From: Sphingomonas citricola
Lineage (GTDB): Bacteria; Pseudomonadota; Alphaproteobacteria; Sphingomonadales; Sphingomonadaceae
Direction of reading: 5' to 3'
Assembly (NCBI RefSeq): GCF_019429535.1
Contig: NZ_JAHXZM010000001.1
Span: 124,001-188,000 of the forward strand
DNA length: 64,000 nt
This document shows, one piece after another, positions 1-7,876 of the stretch. The translations under genes and the position numbers were made by a program. Under the pieces are notes generated by a model. The model worked only from the letters and a program-made list of their open reading frames with translations, ran no database searches and was not told the origin of the DNA. The stretch's first letter is position 1, and each line of letters starts with the position of its first letter.

Positions 1-71
1 GGTTCGCGGCGGCGGGCGCGATGGCCATCGGCGGATAGGGGCGGGCGGCGCGCTCGGCCACCCGCTCGCGC

Positions 72-1241
72 TCAGTCGGTGGTGAAGGTCATCCCCGCGC
101 GCGCGACCAACCGATTGCGCAGCTTCGCACCCATCAGCGCCCCCGGCGTCCACACGCCGCCCTGGCCCGCGACGTCCTGAACCAAGCAGAGCGCGCTTTC
201 GGCCAGCATCCGGCTGGTGCAGCCGTAACCGGGGTCGCGGTTGCCGGTCACGACCGCGTCGATTCGCTGGCCGTCGTCGTACAGCCCCGCGAACAGCACG
301 TCGAAATGTCCCGCCTCGCGCTCCTCCTTGGTCGGGCCCTCGCCGGGCTTCGGTCCCTTGTCGCCCGCGAACGGGTTGAGCTTCCCCAGTGCCTCGGCCG
401 CCGCACGCCCCATGTCGCCCAGGCCCGTCACCACCATCTCGTCGTAGACGATGTCGCCCCACGGCTGCCCGAGCAGGAAATTGGTGCGGTGGACGTTCTT
501 GGTGTTGATCGGCGCCATCACGAACGGCGCGACCCAGGAATGGAGCGTCGGATCGTATTCGGGGATCAACCCCGACGGCTGGTTCGGCCCCTTGTGCCCC
601 GGCGTCAGCGCGAACGGGTCGGCGAGCAGCGGGATCAGCGAGGGTTTGCGCGCCGCCGCCGCCATCGTCGCCTTCAGGCTCGCCGCCGTACCGCCCGAGA
701 AACCACCCTTCATCTCGCGCACGCGCGCCTTGATCCGCGGCACCGGCTTGCCGAAGCGCGCGCGTGCCGCCTCCTGCAGGGTCAGCACGCCGAGGTCGAA
801 CGGGATCGAATCGAACCCGCACGAGAAGACGATCCGTGCCCCGCTCGCCTGCGCGGCGGTGTGGTGCACGTCGATCATCTCGCGCATCCAGCCCGGTTCG
901 CCACACAGGTCGACATAGGCGGTCCCCGTCTCAACGCACGCCGCGACGAGGTCGCTGCCGTAGAGCTGGTACGGACCGACCGTCGTGATGATCACGGTGG
1001 CACGCGCGCACATTTCCCGCAGCGAGGCCGGCGCCTCCGCATCGGCGGTGACGAGCGGTACGTCGGCGGGCACGCCCATCTCGGCGCGTACTGCTTCCAG
1101 CTTGGCGAGCGAGCGCCCCGCCATCGCCCAGCGCACCCCGCTCGGGTAGGTCTGCGCCAGATATTCGGCGACAAGCCGCCCGGTATATCCCGTCGCGCCG
1201 TAGACGATGACGTCGAACTCGCGGCGTTGAACCTGTGACAT
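72..1241 (-). CDS. Saccharopine dehydrogenase-family NAD(P)-binding oxidoreductase
   Basis: This 389-aa protein has an N-terminal Rossmann fold with the dinucleotide-binding loop GATGYTGR at residues 15-22. The rest resembles the saccharopine dehydrogenase / trans-acting enoyl reductase family. Several relatives act on lipid-like enoyl substrates rather than on saccharopine, so the substrate is unknown. The length is normal for the family and there is no signal peptide or clear membrane segment, so it is probably cytoplasmic. It is transcribed leftward, away from the MbcA/ParS-like pair, as a single gene. The family call is solid; the reaction is not known. Confidence 0.85.
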   Translation of the reverse strand: MSQVQRREFDVIVYGATGYTGRLVAEYLAQTYPSGVRWAMAGRSLAKLEAVRAEMGVPADVPLVTADAEAPASLREMCARATVIITTVGPYQLYGSDLVAACVETGTAYVDLCGEPGWMREMIDVHHTAAQASGARIVFSCGFDSIPFDLGVLTLQEAARARFGKPVPRIKARVREMKGGFSGGTAASLKATMAAAARKPSLIPLLADPFALTPGHKGPNQPSGLIPEYDPTLHSWVAPFVMAPINTKNVHRTNFLLGQPWGDIVYDEMVVTGLGDMGRAAAEALGKLNPFAGDKGPKPGEGPTKEEREAGHFDVLFAGLYDDGQRIDAVVTGNRDPGYGCTSRMLAESALCLVQDVAGQGGVWTPGALMGAKLRNRLVARAGMTFTTD

Positions 1242-1302
1242 GCCAGTCTCCCTGTCGTTTCGTCGAGTAGAGCCGACAGGGCGGGGTGAGACAAGTCCGC
1301 GT

Positions 1303-1662
1303 TTACACCGGGTTGCGCGGCGGTGCAGCGCCCGTCATCGTCGGCGTCATCTCGGGCCCGCGTGAGTTTCCACCCGCCCGCTCGGCGAGTAGCCGTTCGG
1401 CCGCCGCCAGACCGTCCGCGCTCGCCACCGCGGCGTCGATCGGACGCTGCCCCAGCGCATCGTCGTGAGTGTTCAGAAAGGCGACCGCGGCGTCGCGATT
1501 GCCAAACGCGAGGAAGGCGCGCTGCGCGATGCTTCCCTGGCGCGCCGCGGCACCTCGGTCCATCGCGACGCGCGCGGGCCGGAAATGGCGACCGGCGGGC
1601 TTGGCGACGGCTCGCTGGGCCTCGGCAGGCTGGGCGGCGGGCGTTTGGGCCTCGTCGCTCAA
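1303..1662 (-). CDS. MbcA/ParS/Xre-type antitoxin C-terminal domain protein (DUF2384-like), no toxin nearby
   Basis: This 119-aa protein has a disordered Ala/Pro N-terminus. Residues about 45-95 then carry the pattern AFLAFGN...AVAFLNTHDDALGQRPIDAA, typical of the toxin-binding domain of MbcA/ParS/Xre antitoxins. It begins with TTG at 1662, which overlaps the stop of the preceding 58-aa gene as TTGA, so the two are probably translationally coupled. No RES-domain toxin is visible on either side, so this may be a solitary regulator. Family assignment rests on motif resemblance only; the non-ATG start is inferred from the overlap. Confidence 0.6.
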   Translation of the reverse strand: MSDEAQTPAAQPAEAQRAVAKPAGRHFRPARVAMDRGAAARQGSIAQRAFLAFGNRDAAVAFLNTHDDALGQRPIDAAVASADGLAAAERLLAERAGGNSRGPEMTPTMTGAAPPRNPV

Positions 1663-1835
1663 CTGACGCGGTCCAGCATCGAGGGGGCCGCGCCCATCGT
1701 CGCGCGAAGCGCCGCGATCCGCGTGCCGTAACCGTGGGCGAGCCCGCGATGCGCGTGGCGCGCCTCGCTCGAGTCGCCCGCCAGCGCGCGCATTAGCGAC
1801 ACCTGATGGCGGTGCAGCAGGTAGTTGAGGTCCAT
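1659..1835 (-). CDS. Small conserved-looking protein coupled to the MbcA/ParS-like gene
   Basis: This 58-aa protein begins MDLNYLLHRHQVSLMRAL. I chose the ATG at 1835 because a GGGAG ribosome-binding site lies about six bases upstream; longer in-frame starts have none. The sequence is helical, His/Arg-rich and without a signal peptide or membrane segment. Its stop overlaps the TTG start of the next gene. I do not recognise the family. Its coupling to an antitoxin-like domain suggests a shared job, but nothing in the sequence shows a toxin-like feature. Confidence 0.6.
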   Translation of the reverse strand: MDLNYLLHRHQVSLMRALAGDSSEARHAHRGLAHGYGTRIAALRATMGAAPSMLDRVS

Positions 1836-1964
1836 CGAGAAACTCCCTTGTCGTAAGCGGGAGCGCATGGTCTCTCAGCCGCGAGCGCCTACGGTCGGGT
1901 TGCTCGCGATACGGATGATATAGGGCATCGGGGGGTTAATAGATAGGCGCGCGCCCCGCCGAGC

Positions 1965-3758
1965 TCACGCCGCTTCGCTGAATTGCAGGCTGGCGAGCCG
2001 TGCGTAGAGGCCGCCGCGCGCAAACAGTGACGCATGATTGCCTTCCTCGACGATGCGGCCCTCGTCCATCACGACGATGCGGTCGGCGGCGCGGACGGTC
2101 GCCAGGCGGTGCGCGATAACGATCGTGGTGCGGTCGGCCATCAACCGCTCGAGCGCGTCCTGCACCAGCCGCTCGCTCTCCGCGTCGAGCGCGCTGGTCG
2201 CCTCGTCGAGCAGCAGGATCGGCGCGTCGCGCAGCAGCGCGCGCGCGATCGCGACGCGTTGGCGCTGCCCGCCCGACAGCCGCGCGCCGCCTTCGCCCAG
2301 GAACGTGTCGAGCCCGTCGGGCAGCGCGCGTAGGAAGTCGGCGGCATTGGCGGCCTCCGCCGCGCGCCAGATCGCGGCGTCGTCGGCGTCCCAGCGGCCG
2401 TAGCGCAGATTGTCGCGCGCCGACGTGCCGAAGATCACCGTTTCCTGCGGCACCATCGCGATCCGCGCGCGCACTTCGGCCGGATCGGCATCGCGCAGCG
2501 CCACCCCGTCCACGCTGACCGTGCCGGCGGCGGGATCGTAGAACCGCTGGATCAGCTGAAACAACGTCGACTTGCCCGCGCCTGACGGGCCGACAACCGC
2601 CACCGTCTCGCCGGGGGCGACCGACAGCGTGAAATCGTGCAGCGCCGCGACGTCGGGGCGCGTGGGGTAGCGGAACTCGACCCCCGCGAAGTCGACGCGA
2701 CCCTGCGGCGGCCGCGGCAACGCAATTGGATTTGCGGGCGCAGCAATCTCCGGCCGCTCGGCGAGCAACTCCGCCAGCCGCCCCGCCGCGCCCGCACCCC
2801 GCAACAGGTCGCCGTAGACCTCGGTCAGCGCGCCGAACGCGCCTGCGACGATCCCGCCGGTTAGCACGAACGCGGCGATCGCGCCGCCCGACAGCCGCCC
2901 GGCGGCGACGTCGATCGCGCCTTCCCACATCACCAGCGTGATTGCGCCGAAGACGAGCCCGATGACGATCGCGGTCATGATCGCGCGCAGCAGGATGCGC
3001 TGCCTAGCCGCCGCCATCGTCGCCTCGACCGCGTCGCCGAACCGCTCGCCCTCACGGCGTTCCTGCCCGAATGCCTGTACGATCTTCATCGCGCCCAACG
3101 TCTCGGTGACGATCGATCCGACGTCGGCGATCCGGTCCTGCGAGGTGCGCGAGTAGGTGCGCACGCGTTTGCCCAGCAACGCGATCGGCGCGATGATCAA
3201 CGGGATCGCCACCACCAGCAGCCCGGTCAGCTTGGGCGAGATGGTGAACAGGTAGACGAGCCCGCCGACGCTGGTGAAGACGTTCCGCAGCGCGATCGAT
3301 ACCGTGCTGCCGACCACCGTCTCGATCTGTCCGGTGTCCGCGGTCAGCCGGCTGGCGATCTCCGACGGGCGGTTTTCCTCGTAGAAGCGCGGGGTCAGCG
3401 TCAGCAGGTGGCCCTGCACCTGCGTGCGGATGTCGGCGACGACACGCTCGCCCAGCCACGACACGAAATAGAAGCGGAACGCGGTGCCGATCGCCAGCAC
3501 GACGACGATCATCAGCATGTAATGAAACGCCCCCGACACCGCCTCGCTGCTGCCGCCTGCCGCGAAGCCGCGGTCGATTACGCGTTTGAAGCTGTAGGGG
3601 ATCGCGATCGTCGCCGCAGAGGTGACCGCGAGCGCGAGGCAGGCCGCGGCGATCTGCGCCGGATACCGCCGCGCCGCGCGCCAGACCATGGAGAGATTGC
3701 CGATCCGGCGCGAGGGGGCGACCTCGGTCAAAGCGGCGGCGGGGGGTGCGCTGGCCAT
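1965..3758 (-). CDS. ABC transporter, fused permease and ATPase (MsbA/ABCB-type exporter)
   Basis: This 597-aa half-transporter has six transmembrane helices in the first ~320 residues, then one nucleotide-binding domain. The domain shows Walker A GPSGAGKST (about 390), signature LSGGQRQR (about 493) and Walker B ILLLDEATSALD (about 515). Such proteins dimerise in the inner membrane and export lipids, peptides or drugs; the substrate cannot be read here. I chose the ATG at 3758, giving the N-terminus MASAPPAA; an ATG 12 codons upstream is less likely. It diverges from phaZ across about 165 bases. Confidence 0.9.
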   Translation of the reverse strand: MASAPPAAALTEVAPSRRIGNLSMVWRAARRYPAQIAAACLALAVTSAATIAIPYSFKRVIDRGFAAGGSSEAVSGAFHYMLMIVVVLAIGTAFRFYFVSWLGERVVADIRTQVQGHLLTLTPRFYEENRPSEIASRLTADTGQIETVVGSTVSIALRNVFTSVGGLVYLFTISPKLTGLLVVAIPLIIAPIALLGKRVRTYSRTSQDRIADVGSIVTETLGAMKIVQAFGQERREGERFGDAVEATMAAARQRILLRAIMTAIVIGLVFGAITLVMWEGAIDVAAGRLSGGAIAAFVLTGGIVAGAFGALTEVYGDLLRGAGAAGRLAELLAERPEIAAPANPIALPRPPQGRVDFAGVEFRYPTRPDVAALHDFTLSVAPGETVAVVGPSGAGKSTLFQLIQRFYDPAAGTVSVDGVALRDADPAEVRARIAMVPQETVIFGTSARDNLRYGRWDADDAAIWRAAEAANAADFLRALPDGLDTFLGEGGARLSGGQRQRVAIARALLRDAPILLLDEATSALDAESERLVQDALERLMADRTTIVIAHRLATVRAADRIVVMDEGRIVEEGNHASLFARGGLYARLASLQFSEAA

Positions 3759-3924
3759 GCCCCGCGCCCTAGCAGCGCGGCGAAGGTCGCTCAATCGCCC
3801 CGCGCCCGGCAGCGCCGTCCCGCGAGGAGATCGCGAGGTACCCCCGCACCATGCAACGCCATTGTGCGCCGCAGCGTTTCCGCTACATCAGATACTCCCC
3901 GTCGCGGGGCGAAAGGCATACCCG

Positions 3925-5157
3925 ATGTTCTACGACGCCTACGAACTGCAACGCTCCTGGCTCTCCTCCGCCAGTGCGCTGGCGACGGCGACCGCCGGCT
4001 GGCTCAACGATCCGGCAAACCCATTCGCCTATCTGGGCGGTGGACCGGTGATGGCGAGCGCGCTGGAGGTGTTCGCGCACGCGAGCGCGTCGCGCGGCAA
4101 GCCGGCGTTCGGGCTCCACGCGACCGTCATCGATGGACGCGAGGTTGCGGTGACCGAGGAGGTCGTCGTCGCGCGGCCGTTCGGCGACCTGAAACGCTTC
4201 CGCCGCGAGGGTGTCGAGGGCGGGCCCAAGCTCTTGATCGTCGCGCCGATGTCGGGGCATTTTGCGACGCTGTTGCGCGGCACGGTGGAGCGGATGCTGC
4301 CCTTCGCCGACGTCCATATCACGGACTGGCACGACGCGAAGAACGTGGCACTGGACCAGGGCCGTTTCGACCTTGACGATTACGTCGACTATCTGATCGC
4401 GTTTCTCGAGGCGATGGGTTCGAACGAGGGGCAGGGCGGCACGCACATGCTCGCGGTCTGCCAGCCCTCGGTGCCGAGCCTCGCGGCGGTTGCGGTGATG
4501 AGCGCGGACGCGAATCCAGCGCGGCCGAAGTCGCTCACGATGATGGGCGGCCCGATCGACACGCGCGAGGCGCCGACCGCGGTGAACACACTCGCGACCG
4601 AACGGCCGTTCGCCTGGTTCGAGCAGAACGTGATCGCGACGGTGCCCGCGTGTCATCCCGGCGCCGGCCGCCGCGTCTATCCGGGCTTCCTGCAACTCAC
4701 CGGCTTCATGTCGATGAACCTGGGCAACCACATGCTGAGCCACTGGGAGATGTTCAAGCATCTGGTTCAGGGCGACGGCGCCAGCGCGCAGGCGACCAAG
4801 GATTTCTACGACGAATATCGCTCGGTCGCGGACATGACCGCGGAATTCTACCTCCAGACGATCGACGTGGTGTTCCAAGAGCACAAGCTGCCTAGGGGCA
4901 TGATGACGCACCGCGGACGCGCGATCGATTTGGGCGCGATCACCGACGTAGCGCTGCTTGCGATCGAGGGCGAGCGCGACGATATTTCCGGACTGGGGCA
5001 GACCAAGGCGGCGCTGACGCTCGCGACCAACCTGCCCGAGGACAGAAAGCGTTATCTGATGGCCGAAGGTGTCGGCCATTACGGTATCTTCAACGGCTCG
5101 AAATGGCGCGACCGCATCGCGCCGGTGGTGGAGCAGTTCATCACCGCCAACGCCTGA
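3925..5157 (+). CDS. phaZ: Intracellular polyhydroxyalkanoate depolymerase
   Basis: This 410-aa protein matches the intracellular PHA/PHB depolymerase family, which hydrolyses storage polyester granules in the cytoplasm. It lacks a signal peptide, as expected. The nucleophile motif is the Cys-type box AVCQPS with Cys179, as in the Ralstonia-type PhaZ, rather than a Ser lipase box. It opens MFYDAYELQRSW, typical of the family; an upstream in-frame extension overlaps the divergent ABC transporter and is not credible. No PHA synthase lies in the window. The thiolase and MaoC genes 1-3 kb away could relate to the same lipid/PHA metabolism, which is inference. Confidence 0.92.
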   Translation: MFYDAYELQRSWLSSASALATATAGWLNDPANPFAYLGGGPVMASALEVFAHASASRGKPAFGLHATVIDGREVAVTEEVVVARPFGDLKRFRREGVEGGPKLLIVAPMSGHFATLLRGTVERMLPFADVHITDWHDAKNVALDQGRFDLDDYVDYLIAFLEAMGSNEGQGGTHMLAVCQPSVPSLAAVAVMSADANPARPKSLTMMGGPIDTREAPTAVNTLATERPFAWFEQNVIATVPACHPGAGRRVYPGFLQLTGFMSMNLGNHMLSHWEMFKHLVQGDGASAQATKDFYDEYRSVADMTAEFYLQTIDVVFQEHKLPRGMMTHRGRAIDLGAITDVALLAIEGERDDISGLGQTKAALTLATNLPEDRKRYLMAEGVGHYGIFNGSKWRDRIAPVVEQFITANA

Positions 5158-5166
5158 CATGACAAA

Positions 5167-5193
5167 AGCCGGCCGCGGTGTTCGCGGCCGGCT
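5167..5193 (-). terminator. Bidirectional hairpin between convergent phaZ and the stress-protein gene
   Basis: An 11-bp GC-rich stem closes a 5-base loop. Read leftward, the stem is followed by TTTT, so it best fits a rho-independent terminator for the gene ending at 5216. It can also stop phaZ transcripts. Confidence 0.7.
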
Positions 5194-5215
5194 CCTGCCT
5201 CACTTCTGGCGTGGC

Positions 5216-5719
5216 TTAGGCGTTCGAATTCTCGGCCGTCGTCTCGACCTTTGCGTGGCTGCCTTCCTCACCGGCCTTGATCGTGCCGCCGAACAACTGC
5301 TTCACCTTGCCGGTGATGCTCATGTCGGTTTCCCACAGCTCGGCGCTGTCGACGTCGACCTGGAGCAGTGCGAGGTTCGGATCTTCCTTGCCGCCCGGAA
5401 ACCATGCCTCGACCTGATTATTCCACAGCTTGTCGATCAGCGCGCGATCGTTGTTGATGCGGCCGCGTCCGCTCAGGCAGGCGAAGAAATCGTGCCCCTT
5501 CGACACGAACTGCACCATCAGCTTGTCCTTGCCGGCGACGCGATTGTCCTTGCCGATGAAGAAAAACAAGGTGTCGACCTGATCCTCGTCGAGCTGCACC
5601 GCCAGCGGCTCGCTGTGCGTGCTGCCGTCCGCCGGGCCGACCATCAGGTACGGGCTCTCGTCCATCTTCTTCCACATGTCGGTCTTGAGCTTCTTGGGAT
5701 CGGTGTTGGCGTCGGCCAT
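5216..5719 (-). CDS. General stress protein, pyridoxamine-5'-phosphate oxidase-like fold
   Basis: This 167-aa protein resembles the 'general stress protein 26' group of the flavin-binding split-barrel (PNPOx-like) superfamily. Members bind FMN/FAD or related cofactors and are commonly stress-induced; the reaction is unknown. Conserved-looking stretches are DTLFFFIGKDNRVAGKD and FFACLSGRGRINND. The ATG at 5719 has GGAGA seven bases upstream, and the N-terminus MADANTDPKKLK is typical. It is soluble and transcribed alone, with a strong hairpin downstream. Confidence 0.85.
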   Translation of the reverse strand: MADANTDPKKLKTDMWKKMDESPYLMVGPADGSTHSEPLAVQLDEDQVDTLFFFIGKDNRVAGKDKLMVQFVSKGHDFFACLSGRGRINNDRALIDKLWNNQVEAWFPGGKEDPNLALLQVDVDSAELWETDMSITGKVKQLFGGTIKAGEEGSHAKVETTAENSNA

Positions 5720-5850
5720 CGTCGTCTCTCCTAATTGAAGGCGTCGGCGGGAGAACGAGGCGCGGCAGGGTTGGTTGCGCGGGCGTATCGGACCTGCTTG
5801 GATGATCGGTGGCGGCATGGTCGCCGCCGAACCTGCAGAAAGGACAGCCA

Positions 5851-5943
5851 ATGACGGTTGCCGATCTGTGCCTGGTCCTGTGTCTGATGATCGCCTTCGC
5901 TACCTTGGTGGTGAAAGTGATCGAAGTGGCCCGCAAGGACTAA
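5851..5943 (+). CDS. 30-aa hydrophobic peptide resembling holin-like type I toxins
   Basis: The ATG at 5851 follows an AGAAAGGA ribosome-binding site and opens a 30-codon frame. The product starts MTVADLCLVLCLMIAFATL, continues as one hydrophobic helix and ends in a charged EVARKD tail. This layout (short acidic start, LMIAFATLVV core, Lys/Asp tail) resembles the small 'putative holin-like toxin' peptides known mainly from Firmicutes, which act at the membrane. Two hairpins with identical loops follow at once, and a second copy of the leader lies 186 bases downstream. A type I toxin-antitoxin locus is possible; no antisense RNA promoter was identified. Confidence 0.55.
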   Translation: MTVADLCLVLCLMIAFATLVVKVIEVARKD

Positions 5944-5952
5944 CACATGGGC

Positions 5953-5978
5953 GGGGTTCGGGCTGCAACCCGGACCCC
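5953..5978 (+). other. Hairpin 1 with CTGCAA loop, 3' of the small peptide gene
   Basis: A 10-bp stem, including one G-U pair, closes the six-base loop CTGCAA. It starts nine bases after the peptide stop codon. There is no T-run, so it is not a classical terminator. The same loop recurs in the next hairpin. Confidence 0.55.
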
Positions 5979-5989
5979 AAACGTGAAAA

Positions 5990-6017
5990 GAGCCGGCCGC
6001 TGCAACGGCCGGGGCTC
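5990..6017 (+). terminator. Hairpin 2 with the same CTGCAA loop
   Basis: A 10-bp GC-rich stem with a two-base bulge closes a second CTGCAA loop. It could end the small-peptide transcript. It is followed by CAGAAAGG and an ATGACG start that copies the leader of the 30-aa gene. Confidence 0.5.
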
Positions 6018-6080
6018 CTACAGAAAGGCGCCAATGACGTCGCCGGATCAATAGATAGCGTATTGATCCTGACGCTTCAA

Positions 6081-7259
6081 TTACAGAACCTCGAATAATC
6101 CGGCCGCGCCCATGCCGCCGCCGATGCACATCGTGACGACGACGTACTTCGCGCCGCGACGCTTGCCCTCGATCAGCGCGTGGCCGGTCATGCGCGCGCC
6201 CGACATGCCGTAGGGGTGGCCGATCGAGATCGCGCCGCCGTTGACGTTGAGCAGTTCGTCGGGGATGCCAAGCTTGTCGCGGCAGTAGAGCACCTGCACC
6301 GCGAAGGCCTCGTTCAGCTCCCAGAGCCCGATGTCGTCCATCTTGAGGCCGTTGCGCTCGAGCAGCTTGGGGATCGCGAAGACGGGGCCGATGCCCATCT
6401 CGTCGGGCTCGGTGCCCGCCACTGCCATCCCGACGTAGCGGCCGAGCGGGGTCAGGCCCTTCTTCGACGCGACGCTCTCCTCCATCAGTACGCTCGCCGA
6501 CGCGCCGTCCGACAGCTGCGACGCATTGCCCGCGGTGATGTTGAGGTCGGGGCCGAGCACCGGCTTCAACGACTTCAGGCCTTCCAGCGTCGTGTCGGCG
6601 CGGTTGCCCTCGTCCTTCGACAGCGTGACTTCCTTGTAGGAAACCTCCTTGGTCTCCTTGTCCGTCACCGCCATCGTCGCGGTCACGGGGACAATCTCGT
6701 CGTCGAACTTGCCCGCAGCTTGCGCCGCGGCCGTGCGCATCTGCGACTGGTAGCCGTACTCGTCCTGCGCGTCGCGGCTGATGCCGTAACGCTTGGCGAC
6801 CACTTCCGCGGTCTGGAGCATTGGCATGTAGATGTTCTTGTGCATCGCCAGCAGCTCGGGATCGGGCGCGACGCGCATTTGCGGGGTCTGGACGAGGCTG
6901 ATCGAATCGACGCCGCCGCCGATCGTCACGTCCATGCCGTCCACCACGACCTGCTTCGCCGCGGTGGCGATCGCCATCAGCCCGCTCGCGCACTGGCGGT
7001 CGACCGACATGCCCGACACGGTCGTCGGCAGCCCGGCGCGCAGTAGCGAGGTGCGTGCGATATTGCCCGCCTGGTGGCCCTGCTGGAGCGCGGAGCCGAA
7101 CACGACGTCGTCGATTTCACCGCCGTCGATCTTCGCGCGCTCGACCGCGGCCTTGATCGCGTGGCTCGCGAGCGTCGGCGAGGGCAGATTGTTGAACGCA
7201 CCGCGGTAGGCGCGGCCGATCGGGGTGCGGGCGGTGGAGACAATAACGGCGGAACGCAT
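6081..7259 (-). CDS. Acetyl-CoA C-acyltransferase (thiolase)
   Basis: This 392-aa thiolase has all three catalytic motifs: Cys90 in DRQCASGL, His348 in ISIGHPYG and Cys378 in [10 protein letters not shown]. Thiolases cleave 3-ketoacyl-CoA (beta-oxidation) or condense acetyl-CoA (PHB, isoprenoid or ketone routes). The sequence resembles the degradative acetyl-CoA acyltransferase group more than PhaA, but I cannot decide from motifs. The MaoC hydratase gene lies 52 bases upstream on the same strand, so the two probably form an operon for acyl-CoA hydration and thiolysis. Confidence 0.93.
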   Translation of the reverse strand: MRSAVIVSTARTPIGRAYRGAFNNLPSPTLASHAIKAAVERAKIDGGEIDDVVFGSALQQGHQAGNIARTSLLRAGLPTTVSGMSVDRQCASGLMAIATAAKQVVVDGMDVTIGGGVDSISLVQTPQMRVAPDPELLAMHKNIYMPMLQTAEVVAKRYGISRDAQDEYGYQSQMRTAAAQAAGKFDDEIVPVTATMAVTDKETKEVSYKEVTLSKDEGNRADTTLEGLKSLKPVLGPDLNITAGNASQLSDGASASVLMEESVASKKGLTPLGRYVGMAVAGTEPDEMGIGPVFAIPKLLERNGLKMDDIGLWELNEAFAVQVLYCRDKLGIPDELLNVNGGAISIGHPYGMSGARMTGHALIEGKRRGAKYVVVTMCIGGGMGAAGLFEVL

Positions 7260-7311
7260 GGGCGAGCCTTTCAGAAGACGAAGTTGAGGAAGTTGAGGTC
7301 GGGGCGCGGTG

Positions 7312-7761
7312 TCAGTTGAAAACCTGCGTGATCCATTCGGCGATCATCGCGGGCTTGTCGGAGCCTTCGATCTCGACCGTGGTCTCGGTGGTGTATTGAT
7401 ATTGCCCCGGGCGCTTCTCGTCGAACTGGACGATCTTGGAGCGGCCGCGGACGCGCGAGCCCGAGGGGACGGGCGCGAGGAAGCGGACTTTGTTGCCGCC
7501 GTAATTGACCCCCATCTTCACCCCGTCGAGCCGCGGCGCGTCGGGCGTCTTGGCGGCGAGCTGCGGCAGAAGCGACAGGGTGAGGAACCCGTGCGCGATC
7601 GTGGTGCCGAACGGCGTCAGTTTCGCCATCTCGGGGTTCACGTGGATGAACTGATGGTCGCCGGTCGCGTCGGCGAACTTGTTGATCATGTCCTGCGTCA
7701 CCTCGACCCAGTCGGAAACGCTTTCCTGGCCGATGCTGGCTTTCATCTCGTCTGCGGTCAC
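7312..7761 (-). CDS. MaoC-family (R)-specific enoyl-CoA hydratase/dehydratase
   Basis: This 149-aa single hot-dog protein carries the hydratase-2 motif, with Asp35 and His40 in the stretch [12 protein letters not shown]. Such enzymes hydrate trans-2-enoyl-CoA to (R)-3-hydroxyacyl-CoA and can link beta-oxidation to PHA monomer supply. It sits upstream of the thiolase in the same direction. The length and motif spacing are normal. Cytoplasmic, no signal peptide. The precise chain-length preference is unknown. Confidence 0.88.
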   Translation of the reverse strand: MTADEMKASIGQESVSDWVEVTQDMINKFADATGDHQFIHVNPEMAKLTPFGTTIAHGFLTLSLLPQLAAKTPDAPRLDGVKMGVNYGGNKVRFLAPVPSGSRVRGRSKIVQFDEKRPGQYQYTTETTVEIEGSDKPAMIAEWITQVFN

Positions 7762-7876
7762 GACGATTTCCCCTTGGGCTACGACACGCTAAAGCACGGC
7801 GGAAGCGCCGCGCTGCACTGCGGCACTGCATAAGCGCGGGGTGCACCATCCCGCAAGTGGTCCACGAACCGGAAAC

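Noticed and set aside
3..38. Possible C-terminal end of a rightward gene, reading FAAAGAMAIGG then stop
   Set aside because: Only 12 codons are visible and the frame has no recognisable motif, so it cannot be told from chance.
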